Assembly: GCA_018350325.1 (NCBI GenBank)
Contig: JAEVLN010000005.1
Coordinates: forward strand, 4,004,393 to 4,068,392
Source: Globodera rostochiensis
Taxonomy: Eukaryota > Nematoda > Chromadorea > Rhabditida > Heteroderidae
Reading direction: 5' to 3'
Length of the DNA stretch: 64,000 bases
Shown here: piece by piece, positions 39,901 through 50,227 of the stretch
Layout of the letters: every line of letters begins with the position of its first letter
Numbering within the stretch: the stretch's first letter is position 1
Program-made: the position numbers and the translations under genes
The notes under the pieces: generated by a model
Seen by the model: the letters and a program-made list of their open reading frames with translations, nothing else
What the model was told of the DNA's origin: nothing
Database searches by the model: none

Positions 39901-40482
39901 ATCTAAATGGAAGCGCAAATTTGGTCTTTCTGTTGGCAATAAATTTTCTGAGTTAGAAAAATTTAAAATTGTGAAACAATTTGATGAGATAAAAAGCAAA
40001 TGTAAGAAGGCAAAACTCAAAAACGGTTCAAAGAATGAACTTGATGAGAAAATTTCAAAAAAATTGGGCGTTTGTAGAAGAACAATTTATGAATGGAAGC
40101 GCAAATTTGGCATTTCTGTCAGCAATAAAACATTTTTTGATGCAATAAAAATTGGATTTTCGAAGAAATATGCCAAAATAAAAGGAAAGAATCCGAAAAT
40201 GACAGATGCCGTTATTGCTGATATGTTAAAGATTTCAACAGGAAGCCTAAGTAATTGGAAAAAACAATTTATAGAAGAAATTAAGAAAATTTGAAAATAT
40301 ACGGACTTTGTTGTCCCCTGACCAACGCGAAGATGTTATTATTGTTGTTTGGGATCGGATTATATAAAATTTTCGTTAAAAGAATTGAATATATATTGCT
40401 GATATGTTAAAGATTTCAACAGGAAGTCTAAGTAATTGGAATATATTATGAGTAGAGCCGAGTGTTTTGGATCGATTTTTAT
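39901..40482 (+). repeat. 582-bp direct duplication, right copy
   Basis: It repeats 36881-37462 with one mismatch. It carries a headless 3' end of the family II gene: the last two HTH units and stop (frame continuing to 40294) plus 188 bp of downstream sequence. The right border is GATCGATTTTTAT followed by unrelated GGGAAGC. Confidence 0.9.
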
Positions 40483-40799
40483 GGGAAGCTTTAAAATAAA
40501 TTTTTGTTGGTGCCCGACTTACAAATTTGAAATTTTTTAAGAGATTTTCAACCAAAATTTTATACGTTTTTTTTGAAGATTTTAACGATATTTATTAAGA
40601 AAATGGATCAAATTTCGTATTGTCCAATTTTCCATTAATAAAGTCTGAAAAGAGTGATGCGGGCGCCACTCCGATCGTTGACTTCCGCCCAAATACCTAT
40701 TATTTGTCGCGCCAAAAATACGCAAATGCATATTTTTTTCCTGGATTCTACGTAGTCTAAATAGTAGGAAAAACATCTTCTTTTTTGAATTTGCGAACA
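40483..40799. other. No gene; element-core-like AT-rich sequence
   Basis: TTTGAAGATTTTAACGATAT and TTAAGAAAATGG resemble the core of the palindrome-type elements. No termini are visible. This sequence separates the LINE target duplication from the hAT element. Confidence 0.3.
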
Positions 40800-42774
40800 A
40801 AAGTCGGGACTTTTATTTGCATATTTTTGCATATTTCCGACTTTTTGTGCATATTTGCATATTTTGGGTTTTTGTGCATATTTCGTGCATATTTCGCCAT
40901 TTTTGATAAATTTTTCAGGTTTTCTGAGAAATTCGACAGTAAATATTTCCAATATGCCTAAAATTAAATCCAAATCTGCATGGATGCGCGACTGGATTAA
41001 CAGAATCGACGGAAAAACAACGTACACGACTGACGGAACAATAGTGTATTGTCAGCCTTGTCAACAACAGGTTGAAAATCAACCGTTTTCATCGCGACAA
41101 CAACAACAACAAGACAACGAAAACAATTTGCAGGTACCTTCAAAGAGATTCTCACAGCTAAAACAACATGATGAAACTGGCAAGCATAAATCGAACTTTG
41201 AACATTTCGTCCGACCAAGCGGAAGTGTCCAAAAACAACCTTTTTTGGCTGACACTTCAGTTAAAAAGCCTGATCAATTTACAATGGAGTTGTGTGATGC
41301 CTTAATTTCTGCTAACATTCCATTTTACAAATTGGAAAACAAAGTTTTCAGAGGTTTTGCTTGTTTTTTTCATAATATCTTTCTTTACTTAGAATTTCTT
41401 GAAAAACATTGCAAGCGCACCTTTCCCAGTCGAATGACATTGCACAACCATCTTGGAATATGTTACGAACAGGTTTTATAATAATTCTATTAAATAACAA
41501 AAATGTAGAGAACTTAAATTTCAGAAAATGGATGAGCTTAAAAAGGAGTTCAGTGGCAAACAAATTTGGGCCTCTGTTGATGAAACAACGGACAAGAAAG
41601 GAAGGTACGTCGCCAATTTGATTATTGGAGTCTTGGATTGCAAATTGAATAAACCTGTGTTGGTCGCCGTCAAGTACCTTGAAAAGACTAACAACGAAAC
41701 AATAGCGTGTTTTGTCAATGATAATCTCCGAACGTTCATTTCCGCTGAAAATTTATTGCTATTTGTAACGGACGGTGCGCGTTACATGATTAAAGCGGCG
41801 AAGGTTCCCAAAAATTGTGAATTTACTAACATTAATAGTTATTTTAAGGGGCTCAAAATGTTTTACCCCAACTTAATCCATTTGACGTGTGTCTGTCACG
41901 GCCTTAACAGAGTGTGTGAAGCAATTCGGGCCCACTTTGTTGATGTGGATGAATTGATTGCCAGTACAAAAAAAGTTTTTTCTAAGGCGCCGTCAAGGGT
42001 AGCCAAATTTCGAGAACTGTGCGATTTACCCCTTCCTCCACGCCCTATCATCACAAGATGGGCCACCTGGCTTCGTGCCGCACTGTACTATTCTGAACAT
42101 TTTGATCAAATTGGTGCAATTGTTGAATGTTTCAACCAAAACGATTCCGACGCCATAAAAAAATCACAAATTTCATTCAAAATTCCGAATGTGCAAGCAG
42201 ATTTGGCATTTATTCGTGCAAATTTTCACTATTTGCCTGACGCAATTGAGAAATTAGAGGCGCGCGACCTCCTACTTGTGGAAAGTTAAAATTATTGTTA
42301 CATTCTAAATTAATTTTCATCTTTTTAACTTAAAGGTTTGGATATACTGGCAGATGTTGGAAATGAAATAAATTTGGTGCCTGGGCCCGTTGGAAAAGTG
42401 ATGCAAGAAAAGTTCGGCAATGTCCTGCTAAACAATCCTGGATTTGATCAGATGCGGGTAAAAAAAAAATATATTTTTTTAAATAGTTTGATTTTAGGAA
42501 ATCGGCATGGTTTTGCGGGGAGAACATGTTCAAATGCATTTGCCACCAGATGTGATTGCAAAATTCAAATATGGCAATTGCAAAAACAACTGTTAAAATC
42601 TATGGAGAATAAATTTTTTTTTAACTACATTTTCACCCTAAATTTTCAACTTTTTATGCATATTTGGTGCATATTTTGCGATTTTTATGCATATTTTATG
42701 CATATTTCAATGTTTTATTTGCATGTTTATGTGCATATTTTGGCCACTTTTTGTGCATATTTTTGGCAGCCCTA
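40800..42774 (+). mobile_element. hAT-type transposon with GCATATTT subterminal repeats
   Basis: A transposase gene is flanked on both sides by clusters of TGCATATTT words (40815-40895 and 42655-42765). The right end is GGCAGCCCTA (inverted TAGGGCTGCC, a hAT-like terminus). I could not find the matching left terminus or an 8-bp duplication, so the left boundary is approximate and the copy may be immobile in cis. Subterminal repeats are known transposase-binding sites in hAT elements (family knowledge). Confidence 0.65.
40954..42596 (+). CDS. BED-finger hAT-family transposase-like protein (CGGBP1-like type)
   Basis: Five exons keep one frame: 40954-41353, 41393-41472, 41525-42284, 42336-42457 and 42498-42596, giving 486 aa. 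The introns are 39, 52, 51 and 40 bp with GT/AG ends. Exon 1 has a BED-like zinc finger (VYCQPC ... QHDETGKH) and a Gln-rich insert. Exon 3 contains the hAT-type core (IWASVDETTDKKGRYVANLI; FVTDGARYM; HLTCVCHGLNRV; PRPIITRWATWLRAALYY). Exons 4-5 read LVPGPVGKVMQEKFG ... PPDVIAKFKYGNCKNNC and then stop. The usual hAT C-terminal dimerisation segment (after ...FKYAP, with VERSFS) is missing. It resembles CGGBP1-like proteins of insects and other animals. It could be a truncated transposase or a domesticated derivative. Confidence 0.75.
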
Positions 42775-43059
42775 GCAATAATACTGCGGTTCAAGGTTTT
42801 TGTTTAAAATTTTGTCGCGCTTGGATTGAAATGTCATAATGTTTTATGCCAAATTTGAATTATGAAATGTATAAATTTCTGGTTCCTGATTAGCTCAAAA
42901 AAAATTGTCGAAAATTAAATTTATCATTAAAAACAAATGTTCTATGGTAAACATGAACCTACAGCAGGGTACAGGGATGTTATAACAAATCAAAAGTTCA
43001 AGAGCCTACAAAGTCCGTGGGTATTTTAAAGGTTCTTAATTTCTTTTTTATCAGAAATT
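42775..43059. other. Intergenic, nothing recognised
   Basis: AT-rich sequence without repeats shared with other parts of the window that I could detect, and without a coding-like frame. Confidence 0.3.
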
Positions 43060-43350
43060 TTATTGCTGTCAGAAAGGCCAAATCTGCGTTTCCATACAAC
43101 AAATTGTTCCTCTAGAAACGCCCAATTTTTTTGCAATTTTTTCATCGAGTTCATGCATTAAAATGTTTTTGAATTTTGCCTATTTACATTTGCTTTTTAT
43201 CTCATAAACTGCCTTAATGTGCTTTTTCCATTGTTTAAACTTTCCGCTATTTCGAAATATCTTATTTTTAGGTTATTTCTTTTAATTTCACAATATTGCT
43301 TAAGTTTTCCACTCTTTCTTGTTTTGAATGTTATTACATAATGCAATACA
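43060..43350 (-). pseudogene. Family II HTH relic
   Basis: The minus strand encodes degenerate family II units (K-x-FDEIKSKCK-like, LMHELDEKIAKKLGVSRGTI, then CMETQIW after a frameshift). There are one to several frameshifts and no start, so it is a decayed copy. Confidence 0.55.
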
Positions 43351-43409
43351 AAAGGCCAACTTATAAAAAATTAAATTTTTGGGTTTTACCCGAGAAGCGC
43401 CGTATCTAG

Positions 43410-43599
43410 CAGGGATGGGAATCGCGTCAAAAAAAAGCGATTGGCGATAAGCGATATCGAATTCTAATGCGATAGCGATATGCGATTGACGATAAAACCA
43501 TTTTCCAATGCGATAAGCGATGTGCGATAGGCGATATGCCCCAAAAAGGCGATAAATGCGATAAATATCGCGCGATAGCGATAGCGATTCCCATCCCTG
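43410..43599. mobile_element. 190-bp hAT-like MITE, TSD gtatcta(g/t)
   Basis: The ends are CAGGGATGGGAATCGC and GCGATTCCCATCCCTG. Flanks gtatctag (43402-43409) and gtatctat (43600-43607) match at 7 of 8 positions. The interior is GCGATA/GCGATAAGCGAT repeat. A nearly symmetrical MITE without coding capacity. Confidence 0.85.
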
Positions 43600-43607
43600 G
43601 TATCTAT

Positions 43608-44151
43608 TGTAGTCCTTGGATTTCGTTGTTAGTGGGTCCTGTCGGGAAATTATTCTTTTGTAATTCCACTATTTCTAACTTCGCCGTACCTTCACATAAA
43701 GCCATAGGATTCGTCAATCTTTATTATTTTCATCTTACAATTGTAAATATAATATATTTTTTACATATTTTGTATAAAAGTATCAAAAATAATTTTTTTG
43801 GAAAATCTCGATCTTTAGGGTTGCATTTTGGGCAAAGAAAAAGTCATTTTTTTAGGGATGCATTTTGTGTTTGAAATTTTTTTTGATTTGTAATGGATCA
43901 TTTATCGTTTTATGTTCGAAAAAATAGGTTAAAAACTTGAAAATCCGATCTCTACTTATAATAATTTTTAACAAAATCCGACTTAGAATACTCTGGTTAA
44001 GATTTTCAACAAATCAACAATGTCCAAATCACTTTCCTAAGCCGTCCTTTCTATTTTCAGCTCAAAACACTCAATTTTTTTTCCACCTCAGCCGGGACGA
44101 TAAAAAATTTTATTTATTGATTTTATTTTTTCATTTTGCTCTTCACAATCG
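43608..44151. other. No gene seen
   Basis: AT-rich sequence. A GTAGTCCTTGGATTTCG stretch continues from the MITE flank. No element end or frame with recognisable features. Confidence 0.3.
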
Positions 44152-44499
44152 TTCATCATTTTTGTAAAATAATAAATTAATTGAAAAAATATTTATGAGA
44201 TGTCAGGAATATTGATTTGGTCCCGGCTCAAAAGCTATAGTGCAATATTATTAAATATAAGATGATTTATAATGTTAATGCCCATTTCAATTGGGGCTGT
44301 CATTATTACTTTTAATATTAATATCAAAGCTAAATAATTTTATTAATATTTGTAAAAATTTGAGAATATTTATTATTTTTACAGAAATTCTTTAAACCAA
44401 AATAGATGACAATTTTCCATATCGAATTTTACGTTTAAATTATAAAACTATTGGCAATTTCATATAAATCTCGCTAAGAAGTTATTTTGCCCGAATAAA
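44152..44499 (+). promoter_or_regulatory. 5' flank of copy J, duplicated upstream of copy R
   Basis: The sequence from TTCACAATCGTTCATCATTT to the ATG is nearly identical to 62473-62829. It includes the upstream box (ATTTATGAGATGTCAGGAAT, ATTGATTTGGTCCCGG; about 44190-44230). It also has TTATTACTTTTAATATTA, TTTTACGTTTAAATTATAAA and, about 37 nt before the ATG, TTTCATATAAATCTCGCTAA with a TATA-like word. Copies F, H, L and N share the last part (class 1 promoter). Confidence 0.5.
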
Positions 44500-45519
44500 A
44501 TGGAAGAATTTTGGATTTTAATTTTGATGGCTTTATTTGCATCAAATTTACTCGACAAAGCCGAATCCGTAAAATTGGAGCTCAAAACATTTGATGAAAT
44601 ATTCGGAGAAGGCTGGTGGGACAAAGGCGAAGCCGAAGATTTGAAAACGCCGGCGCCAACAAACTTTGGACAAAATGTCCATCACCAAATCGACCGGCAG
44701 AACACCCAAATTGGACAAATTGAACCCAATTCAACTGATCAACTTGGACAAATTGAACCCAATCCAACTGATCAGAATCCTCTTCTCACAGAGTCTGATC
44801 ACTCTGAGAATGCCAAAAATGGCGAAGAACAAAACAAAGTTATTGCTGAAGATGAACGAAAACGTAAAATTATTGACAAATTCCACGCAATAAAAGACGA
44901 ATTTAAGCAAAAAGGAAAATATTCAAAAAAAGAAAGAACTCAAATTGAAGATAAAATTGCTAAACATTTAAAATTCGGTCGCTCAAAAATATATGAATGG
45001 AAAAAAGAATTTGGTTTAAGTCGAAATTACTCTGAAAAAGAAGAACGTAAACATTTTGTAGAGAAATTTGATCAGAGAAAAGCCGAATTAACGCGGGAAG
45101 GATTTAAAAGTTCATATAAAAATGAAATAAATGAAACTGTCGCAAAAGAGATGGGCCTTAGTTTTGGAACAATTTCTAATTGGAAACGTAAACTTGGCCA
45201 ATCCAGTGAGTTTTGAACCCAATTTAATTATTTATTTATTTTAATTAAAAATTCTTTTATAGAACCAAACCTTATATACGCCCAGAGCGAACAAATGAAA
45301 TTGATGAAACATTATTATGAAATTAAGGACCAAAATCCTAAAATTAGTGACAAGGAAATTGTTAAATTGTTGAAGATTGGAACTGATACTTTGGTTAGAT
45401 GGAAGAGACAATTTAAACGACAGCAATTCCTTCCAAATTCTGTCGATGGACATTCTGTGGAAGAGAATGCCGCGGCAAAGGTTCAGGAAATTGGGGACTC
45501 GAATTCGGAAAAGATTTGA
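44500..45519 (+). CDS. Family I secreted multi-HTH protein, copy J (intact)
   Basis: Exon 1 is 44500-45205, the intron 45206-45262 (GTGAGT...TTTTATAG, phase 1) and exon 2 45263-45519; 320 aa. Start MEEFWILILMALFASNLLDK; box KTFDEIFGEGWWDKGEAEDL (29-48); linker VHHQIDRQNTQ; two repeats (the second GQIEPNPTDQ, which loses its glycosylation sequon). HTH1 is 124-173, HTH2 186-233 (ending ISNWKRKLG) and HTH3 in exon 2 (LVRWKRQFKRQQF), followed by the polar tail. Without splicing a stop follows within three codons of the donor. The first 107 residues are nearly identical to copy R, but the two diverge abruptly after NAKNGE, indicating a segmental duplication followed by exchange. Confidence 0.86.
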
Positions 45520-46064
45520 ATGGCCAATGTATGAAAGAACCCCAAATCTGTCATCTTTTGGAATTTTCTCTCTTGAACTTTTCCCTTTTAGCATTATCTT
45601 TTATGGCATTTTTGTCGGGCATTTTACCTATCCATTATCTGTGATCAAACTTTGATCAGCATTATACGACGTCCATCAGACGTTTCTTCTTTCACATATT
45701 ATTTCCTTGGCCTTAGTCGAAATAAAATTTTAAAATCGAAATACCTTTAAAAAATTTTCTCTAAATCAATAGGGGTTATTTTATGTTAAGAAAATTTGTC
45801 AAGGAAAGAGTTTTGGGTGCAGTTTGTGGAAAAAGTCGACGGTGCATTTTCTGTTTAAGTAATTTTCACAAAAACAATTTTTTTTTTGAGAATTCTGTTT
45901 ACTTCTTTCCTCTACCCCAAAAATTTTCGGAAATCGTAAATCGGAATTCCGAGGCCTTAAAAAACTTAATAGCGCGGTATTTTTCGGTATTTTGGTATTT
46001 TGAAAAATGGATATTTTTGTTTTATCAATCTCGAGTTGTTGGGTAGTTAGGTTGGGGTTCGGAC
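45520..46064. other. Downstream of copy J; no gene
   Basis: AT-rich spacer. GGAATTCCGAGG-like words near 45935-45960 recall the CCGGAAT arrays of other hAT-like elements. No recognisable gene. Confidence 0.3.
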
Positions 46065-46171
46065 CAGGGTTGCAGCGGGTCGATCAAAATCTCGGGTCGG
46101 GGTTTCGGGTATCGGGTCGAGAAAAAGACCGGGTTTGGCTCTCAGGTTTCGGGTAACCCGCTGCAACCCTG
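46065..46171. mobile_element. 107-bp hAT-like MITE (CAGGGTTGCAGCGGG)
   Basis: The ends CAGGGTTGCAGCGGGT and ACCCGCTGCAACCCTG are perfect inverted repeats. The flanks gttcggac (46057-46064) and gtttggat (46172-46179) agree at 6 of 8 positions, a decayed target duplication. The interior is GGGTCGGG/TTTCGGGT repeat. Confidence 0.8.
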
Positions 46172-46329
46172 GTTTGGATCCGCATTGGAGAAAGGCTTTT
46201 TTCATACTTTCTGTAAGCATCTATTGGTGGGAAACAATTTCTAAAAAATAAAAAAAATTTTTTTTGATTTTTAAAATTGGAATTTCTTTTTTTGCTAAAT
46301 TAGCTGAATTTGTAAAAAAATGCAGAATA

Positions 46330-46936
46330 ATTATGTATTTGTGCTGCAAAAGAATTATTAAAATAAATAAAATAATAAAATTGGACTCGAAATAATCACC
46401 GGTTTGGCCAAGTTCATTTTTCCATCTGTAAATTGTTCCAAAATTGAGGCCCAACTCTTTTGCAACAGTTTCATCAATTTCGTGTTTATAAGAGTTTTTG
46501 AATCCGTCCCGCTTTAACTCGGCTTTTCTCTGATCAAATTTTTCTATCATCGCTCATTTTTTGTCTTTTTTTGACTTAGGCTAAATTCTTTTTTCCATTT
46601 ATATATTTTTGAGCGACTGATTTTTAAATATTTTGTAATTTTGTCATCAATTTGATTCCATTCTTTTTTCGAAAATGTTCTTTTTTTGCTTAAATTCGTC
46701 TTTCATTGCGCGGAATTTGTCGATAATTTTACGTTTTTGCTCATCTTCGGCATTGGATTCAATTTGCCCAGAGTGATCAGACTCTGTGAGAGGAGGATTT
46801 TGATCAGTTGATTTGGTTCAATTTGTCCAATCTGATCAGGTGGCGTTTCCTCAAATTTTACTTTTACGGATTCGGCTTTTTCTAGTGAATTTGTTGCAAA
46901 TAAAGCCATCGAAATTAAAATCCAAAATTCTTCCAT
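46330..46936 (-). pseudogene. Family I copy K, internally deleted
   Basis: The ATG at 46936 gives MEEFWILISMALFATNSLEK and then VKVKFEETPPDQIGQIEPN. The FDEIFGEGWW box and linker are deleted, and the frame shifts in the first repeat (stop near 46703). The HTH1 (about 46560-46720) and HTH2 (46420-46550) sequences persist with indels. The intron donor is ACCGGTGATT, a change from GTGAGT. Exon 2 breaks off soon after its acceptor (about 46343). Not expected to make an HTH protein. Confidence 0.65.
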
Positions 46937-47042
46937 TTTATTCGGGCAAAATAACTTCTTAGCTAGATTTTGAAGTCACCCTGAGCTTATAGGTTCGTTA
47001 GGCTTACCTGCCAGTCGCGGAACGAGCATGGATTTTGTTCTG

Positions 47043-47155
47043 TCGGATTGTCCACTAGTAAAGAATAGGCAAAATGGTAACCCCGGGTGGGACTCGAACC
47101 CACGACCTCCATCCAATCCGTGGGCAGAGCTCTTCCAACTGAGCTACCGGGCGTC
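47043..47155 (-). repeat. tRNA-like / SINE-type element
   Basis: Read on the minus strand: GCCCGGTAGCTCAGTTGGAA (A-box), then GGTCGTGGGTTCGAGTCCCA (B-box), CCCGGGG and the tail TTACCATTTTGCCTATTCTT. The same tail follows the copy at 32938. The anticodon loop is again oversized. A dispersed tRNA-derived SINE is the best reading. Confidence 0.55.
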
Positions 47156-47732
47156 TTATTTACCTTTTCTTTATGGATGCTCTTTTACCTTTACCGCCCA
47201 CGTGGAGCGATATGCTGACCGCCCTGTACTTGGGCAGTGATGCGTTGGAGTAACGACTGGTCGATTGTCTGGCACAAGCAACAGTTGCTGCAGCTGCACT
47301 AGCGCAACTGGCCAGGAAGCACAACTGCTTCCGCAGCACGTCGGCAGCATTGGCACCGTTAGCCTTCCCCAACCCGTTAGCCTCCCCCAAAACGTTAGCC
47401 TCCCCCCCCCCCCCAACACGTTGTCAACAGAAGCGAAAATGTCGTTTTCTACAAAGAATTTTAAATTATTTTAAATATTTTTTAGCTATTCATAATCGAT
47501 TATAGGAAAGAAATATTGATTCAAGTGAGAGAATTATCAAAGAATATGATTTATATAAATGCACATTTCAATTGTGGACTGTCATTTATTACTTCCTATC
47601 TTTTATTTTACCAAAGCTATTTAGAAATATTGTAAAAATTTTGATATTTATTCATTAAAATTATAAATTATAAAATTAATTGGAAATTTCATATAAATGT
47701 CCCTAAAGTCAGGTGTATTCTGACCAAATAAA
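47156..47732. other. Intergenic plus 5' flank of copy L
   Basis: 47160-47450 is GC-richer, with CAACAGTTGCTGCAGCTGCA and GTTAGCCTCCCC repeats ending in a poly-C run; no recognised protein. 47500-47732 is the conserved copy L flank (AAAGAAATATTGATTC, AATTGTGGACTGTCATTTAT, TTTCATATAAATGTCC). Confidence 0.35.
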
Positions 47733-48698
47733 ATGGAAAAGTTTTGGATTTTAATTTTGGTATCATTTTTTACAACAAATTCACTGGACAAAGCCGAATC
47801 CGTACAATTGGAGGACTTGCCACTCCAAACATTTGACGAATTATTCGTAGAAGAATGGTGGGACAAAGATGAAGCCGAAGATTTGAAAATGCCGCCACCA
47901 ACAAACTTTGGACAAAATGTCCATCACCAAATCGACCGGCAGAACACCCAAATTGGACAAAGTGAACCCAATTCAACTGATCAGCTTGGACAAATTGAAC
48001 CCAATTCAAATGATCAAAATCCTCCTCACGCAGAGTCTGATCACTCTAATAATGCCAAAAATGGCAAAGAACAAAGCGAAATAATGAAAACAATTACGTC
48101 AAACGCTGAAGAAGAGGGAAAACGTAAAATTATTGACAAATTCCACGCAATTAAAGACGAATTTAAGCAAAAAAGAAAATATTCGTATAAAGAAAGATCT
48201 CGAATTGAAATCAAAATTGCTAAACATTTAAAAGTTAGCCGCACAAAAATATATAAATGGAAGAAAGAATTTGGCCTAAGTCGAAAAGTGTTCAATGAAA
48301 AAGAAGAACGTAAACATTTGGTAGAGAAATTTGATCAAATGAAAGCCGAGTTAAAGCGAGCCGGACTCAAAAGTTCTTATAAAAATGAATTAGATGAAAC
48401 TGTTGCAAAAGAGTTGGGCCTCAGTTTTGTAACAATTTACAATTGGAAAAATGAACTTGGCCAAACCGGTGAGTATTATTATTATTTTTATTTACATTTA
48501 AATTCTTTTTCAGCACGAAATAAACACTGCCACAGCGAACAAAAGGAATTAATGAAACGTTTTTATAAAATTAAGGACAAAAATCCTAAAATTAGAGACG
48601 AGGAAATTGCCAAAATGTTGAAAATCGGAATAAGCACTTTGTATAGATGGAAAAAGCAATTTAAACACCAGCAATTTCATCCAAATTCTGTCGATTGA
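47733..48698 (+). CDS. Family I secreted multi-HTH protein, copy L (early stop in tail)
   Basis: Exon 1 is 47733-48468, the intron 48469-48513 (45 bp, GTGAGT...TTTTTCAG) and exon 2 48514-48698; 306 aa. The intron is a multiple of three without a stop, so retention would add 15 residues (YYYYFYLHLN type). It has the signal-like start MEKFWILILVSFFTTNSLDK. The box is altered to FDELFVEEWWDKDEAEDLKM, the only full copy lacking FGEGWW. There are two repeats, HTH1, HTH2 and HTH3 (LYRWKKQFKHQQF). GAT-TGA at the end replaces GAT-GGA and removes about 20 tail residues still readable to about 48740. The HTH units look intact. Confidence 0.8.
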   Translation: MEKFWILILVSFFTTNSLDKAESVQLEDLPLQTFDELFVEEWWDKDEAEDLKMPPPTNFGQNVHHQIDRQNTQIGQSEPNSTDQLGQIEPNSNDQNPPHAESDHSNNAKNGKEQSEIMKTITSNAEEEGKRKIIDKFHAIKDEFKQKRKYSYKERSRIEIKIAKHLKVSRTKIYKWKKEFGLSRKVFNEKEERKHLVEKFDQMKAELKRAGLKSSYKNELDETVAKELGLSFVTIYNWKNELGQTGEYYYYFYLHLNSFSARNKHCHSEQKELMKRFYKIKDKNPKIRDEEIAKMLKIGISTLYRWKKQFKHQQFHPNSVD

Positions 48699-48756
48699 CA
48701 TTCTGTGGAAGAGAATGCCGCGGAAAATATTCAGGAAATTTGAGAACTCTATGCGT

Positions 48757-50227
48757 GGTCAATGATTTGGAAAAAACGATTTAGGCATTTAGTTTTTAGA
48801 TATTTCTTGACATATAACATTTAAAATCCTTCTTTGTTATTCATGACATCGATTTGTCGGAATTTTAGATCACAACATTCATAAGGGTAAAATATGCGAT
48901 CATTCCTGACTCATAAATATTTTTTTATAATTTTAAACCGGGACCAAATCAATATTCCTGATATTTCATAAATATTTTTCTTAAACCTTTTTATCCGGGA
49001 CCAAATCATAAATGACATCTCATTAGTGATATAAGAACAAAAAATTATGTTTTGCAGGAAGCGGGTAATTCTTGCTGAGATAAGGTGCCAAGTTGGGGAC
49101 TAAAATGATAAATCACTTCCGGCGGCGCTAACTTCAGTGCCGCACACTTCAATCCGGACACTTGTTGTCTCCGCTCCTTTGATCGCTGGACGTGTATTTA
49201 AGCGATCAACCCCCAATTATCAGAAGGATTTTCCTACAGCTTTTGTGTGTCATTTCTTTTGATGCGAACGATCGATCCATCCCTTTCCTTCAGTGTCGAT
49301 AAACTTTCTGTGGGTAATAAATATCCTTTCCCCGAGTGAGAGATTTGCGGATTCTGACCTTCTTAGGCATGGAAGCCTACGGAACTCAAATTATTTGCCG
49401 ATCCGAGGAGGCTTTTTCGATAGATAATAGGGTTTCCCGATCGATCCTCTGGTGAGAGTGGAAGAGACCGTAGAGCGATATTTATTCCACCATGCAAATG
49501 AATGGAGTTGATCGCTTGCAAAGGTGGCATTCACGCCCCTTTTATGTGTTTCCGATTGCTTCTTCGGTCTTGAACGCAAAAATTCCTATTTTGCTGGGCA
49601 TGAGCGCCACGAGAAGATGCCCTGTTTTGAGTGATCATCAGATTGTTTGGATAAACAACCGTTTGATTTTGAAGCACCCTGTGATTTTGTCCGGGCTATC
49701 GCCTAATTGGGTAAAAACTCTGGCTGGAAACCTTATTCGTTGCTCTTCGCCAACGATGTCAAAAACATCTCTGAAGAGAGCTGCAGACAGAGATCGGATT
49801 TGGTGGCAGAAGAAAAAGAATAAAAAGTCGAACAAACAGGAGTCAGCGAGGACCGGAGGTATCGTCCATCGCCTCCCCCCTCATCCATACAACTAGAGAG
49901 GACGGTCCCCCGGTTATTGACTACTACTTTCGTCAAATTTGTTTTATAATTCGAATTCTTGTGTTTTTCATTCCTCAAATGTCCAAGCAATGAGGAAATG
50001 CTGTGGTCGGAAAGTTTGACCGCCGAGCCCCCCCCCCCCCCACCTCCCTAGTCTCAATCCACATTTGTTGGGCTCTCATAAATATGTTTTTTAATAATAT
50101 TTAGTGATGAAAATATCGCAAGCTTATTGATTAAAATTTTTTTATATATTTGTTTATTTGGGATTACAATTTTAGTCATTCATTTTATTTACAATAAATT
50201 TATACCAATCCCAGCAATTATCATAAA
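48757..50227. other. Intergenic; upstream boxes; one unassigned frame
   Basis: Degenerate upstream boxes (CAATATTCCTGATATTTCAT, GGGACCAAATC) occur at 48930-49025. A GC-rich relic (CTTCCGGCGGCGCTAACTTC) is at 49118-49140. A 134-codon plus-strand frame at 49492-49896 (MQMNGVDRLQRWHSR ... KKKNKKSNKQES) lies in a locally GC-richer stretch (49100-49900) that may be an unrecognised element; I cannot assign it. 50070-50227 is the copy M promoter, with CCCAGCAATTATCATAAA before the ATG. Confidence 0.35.
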
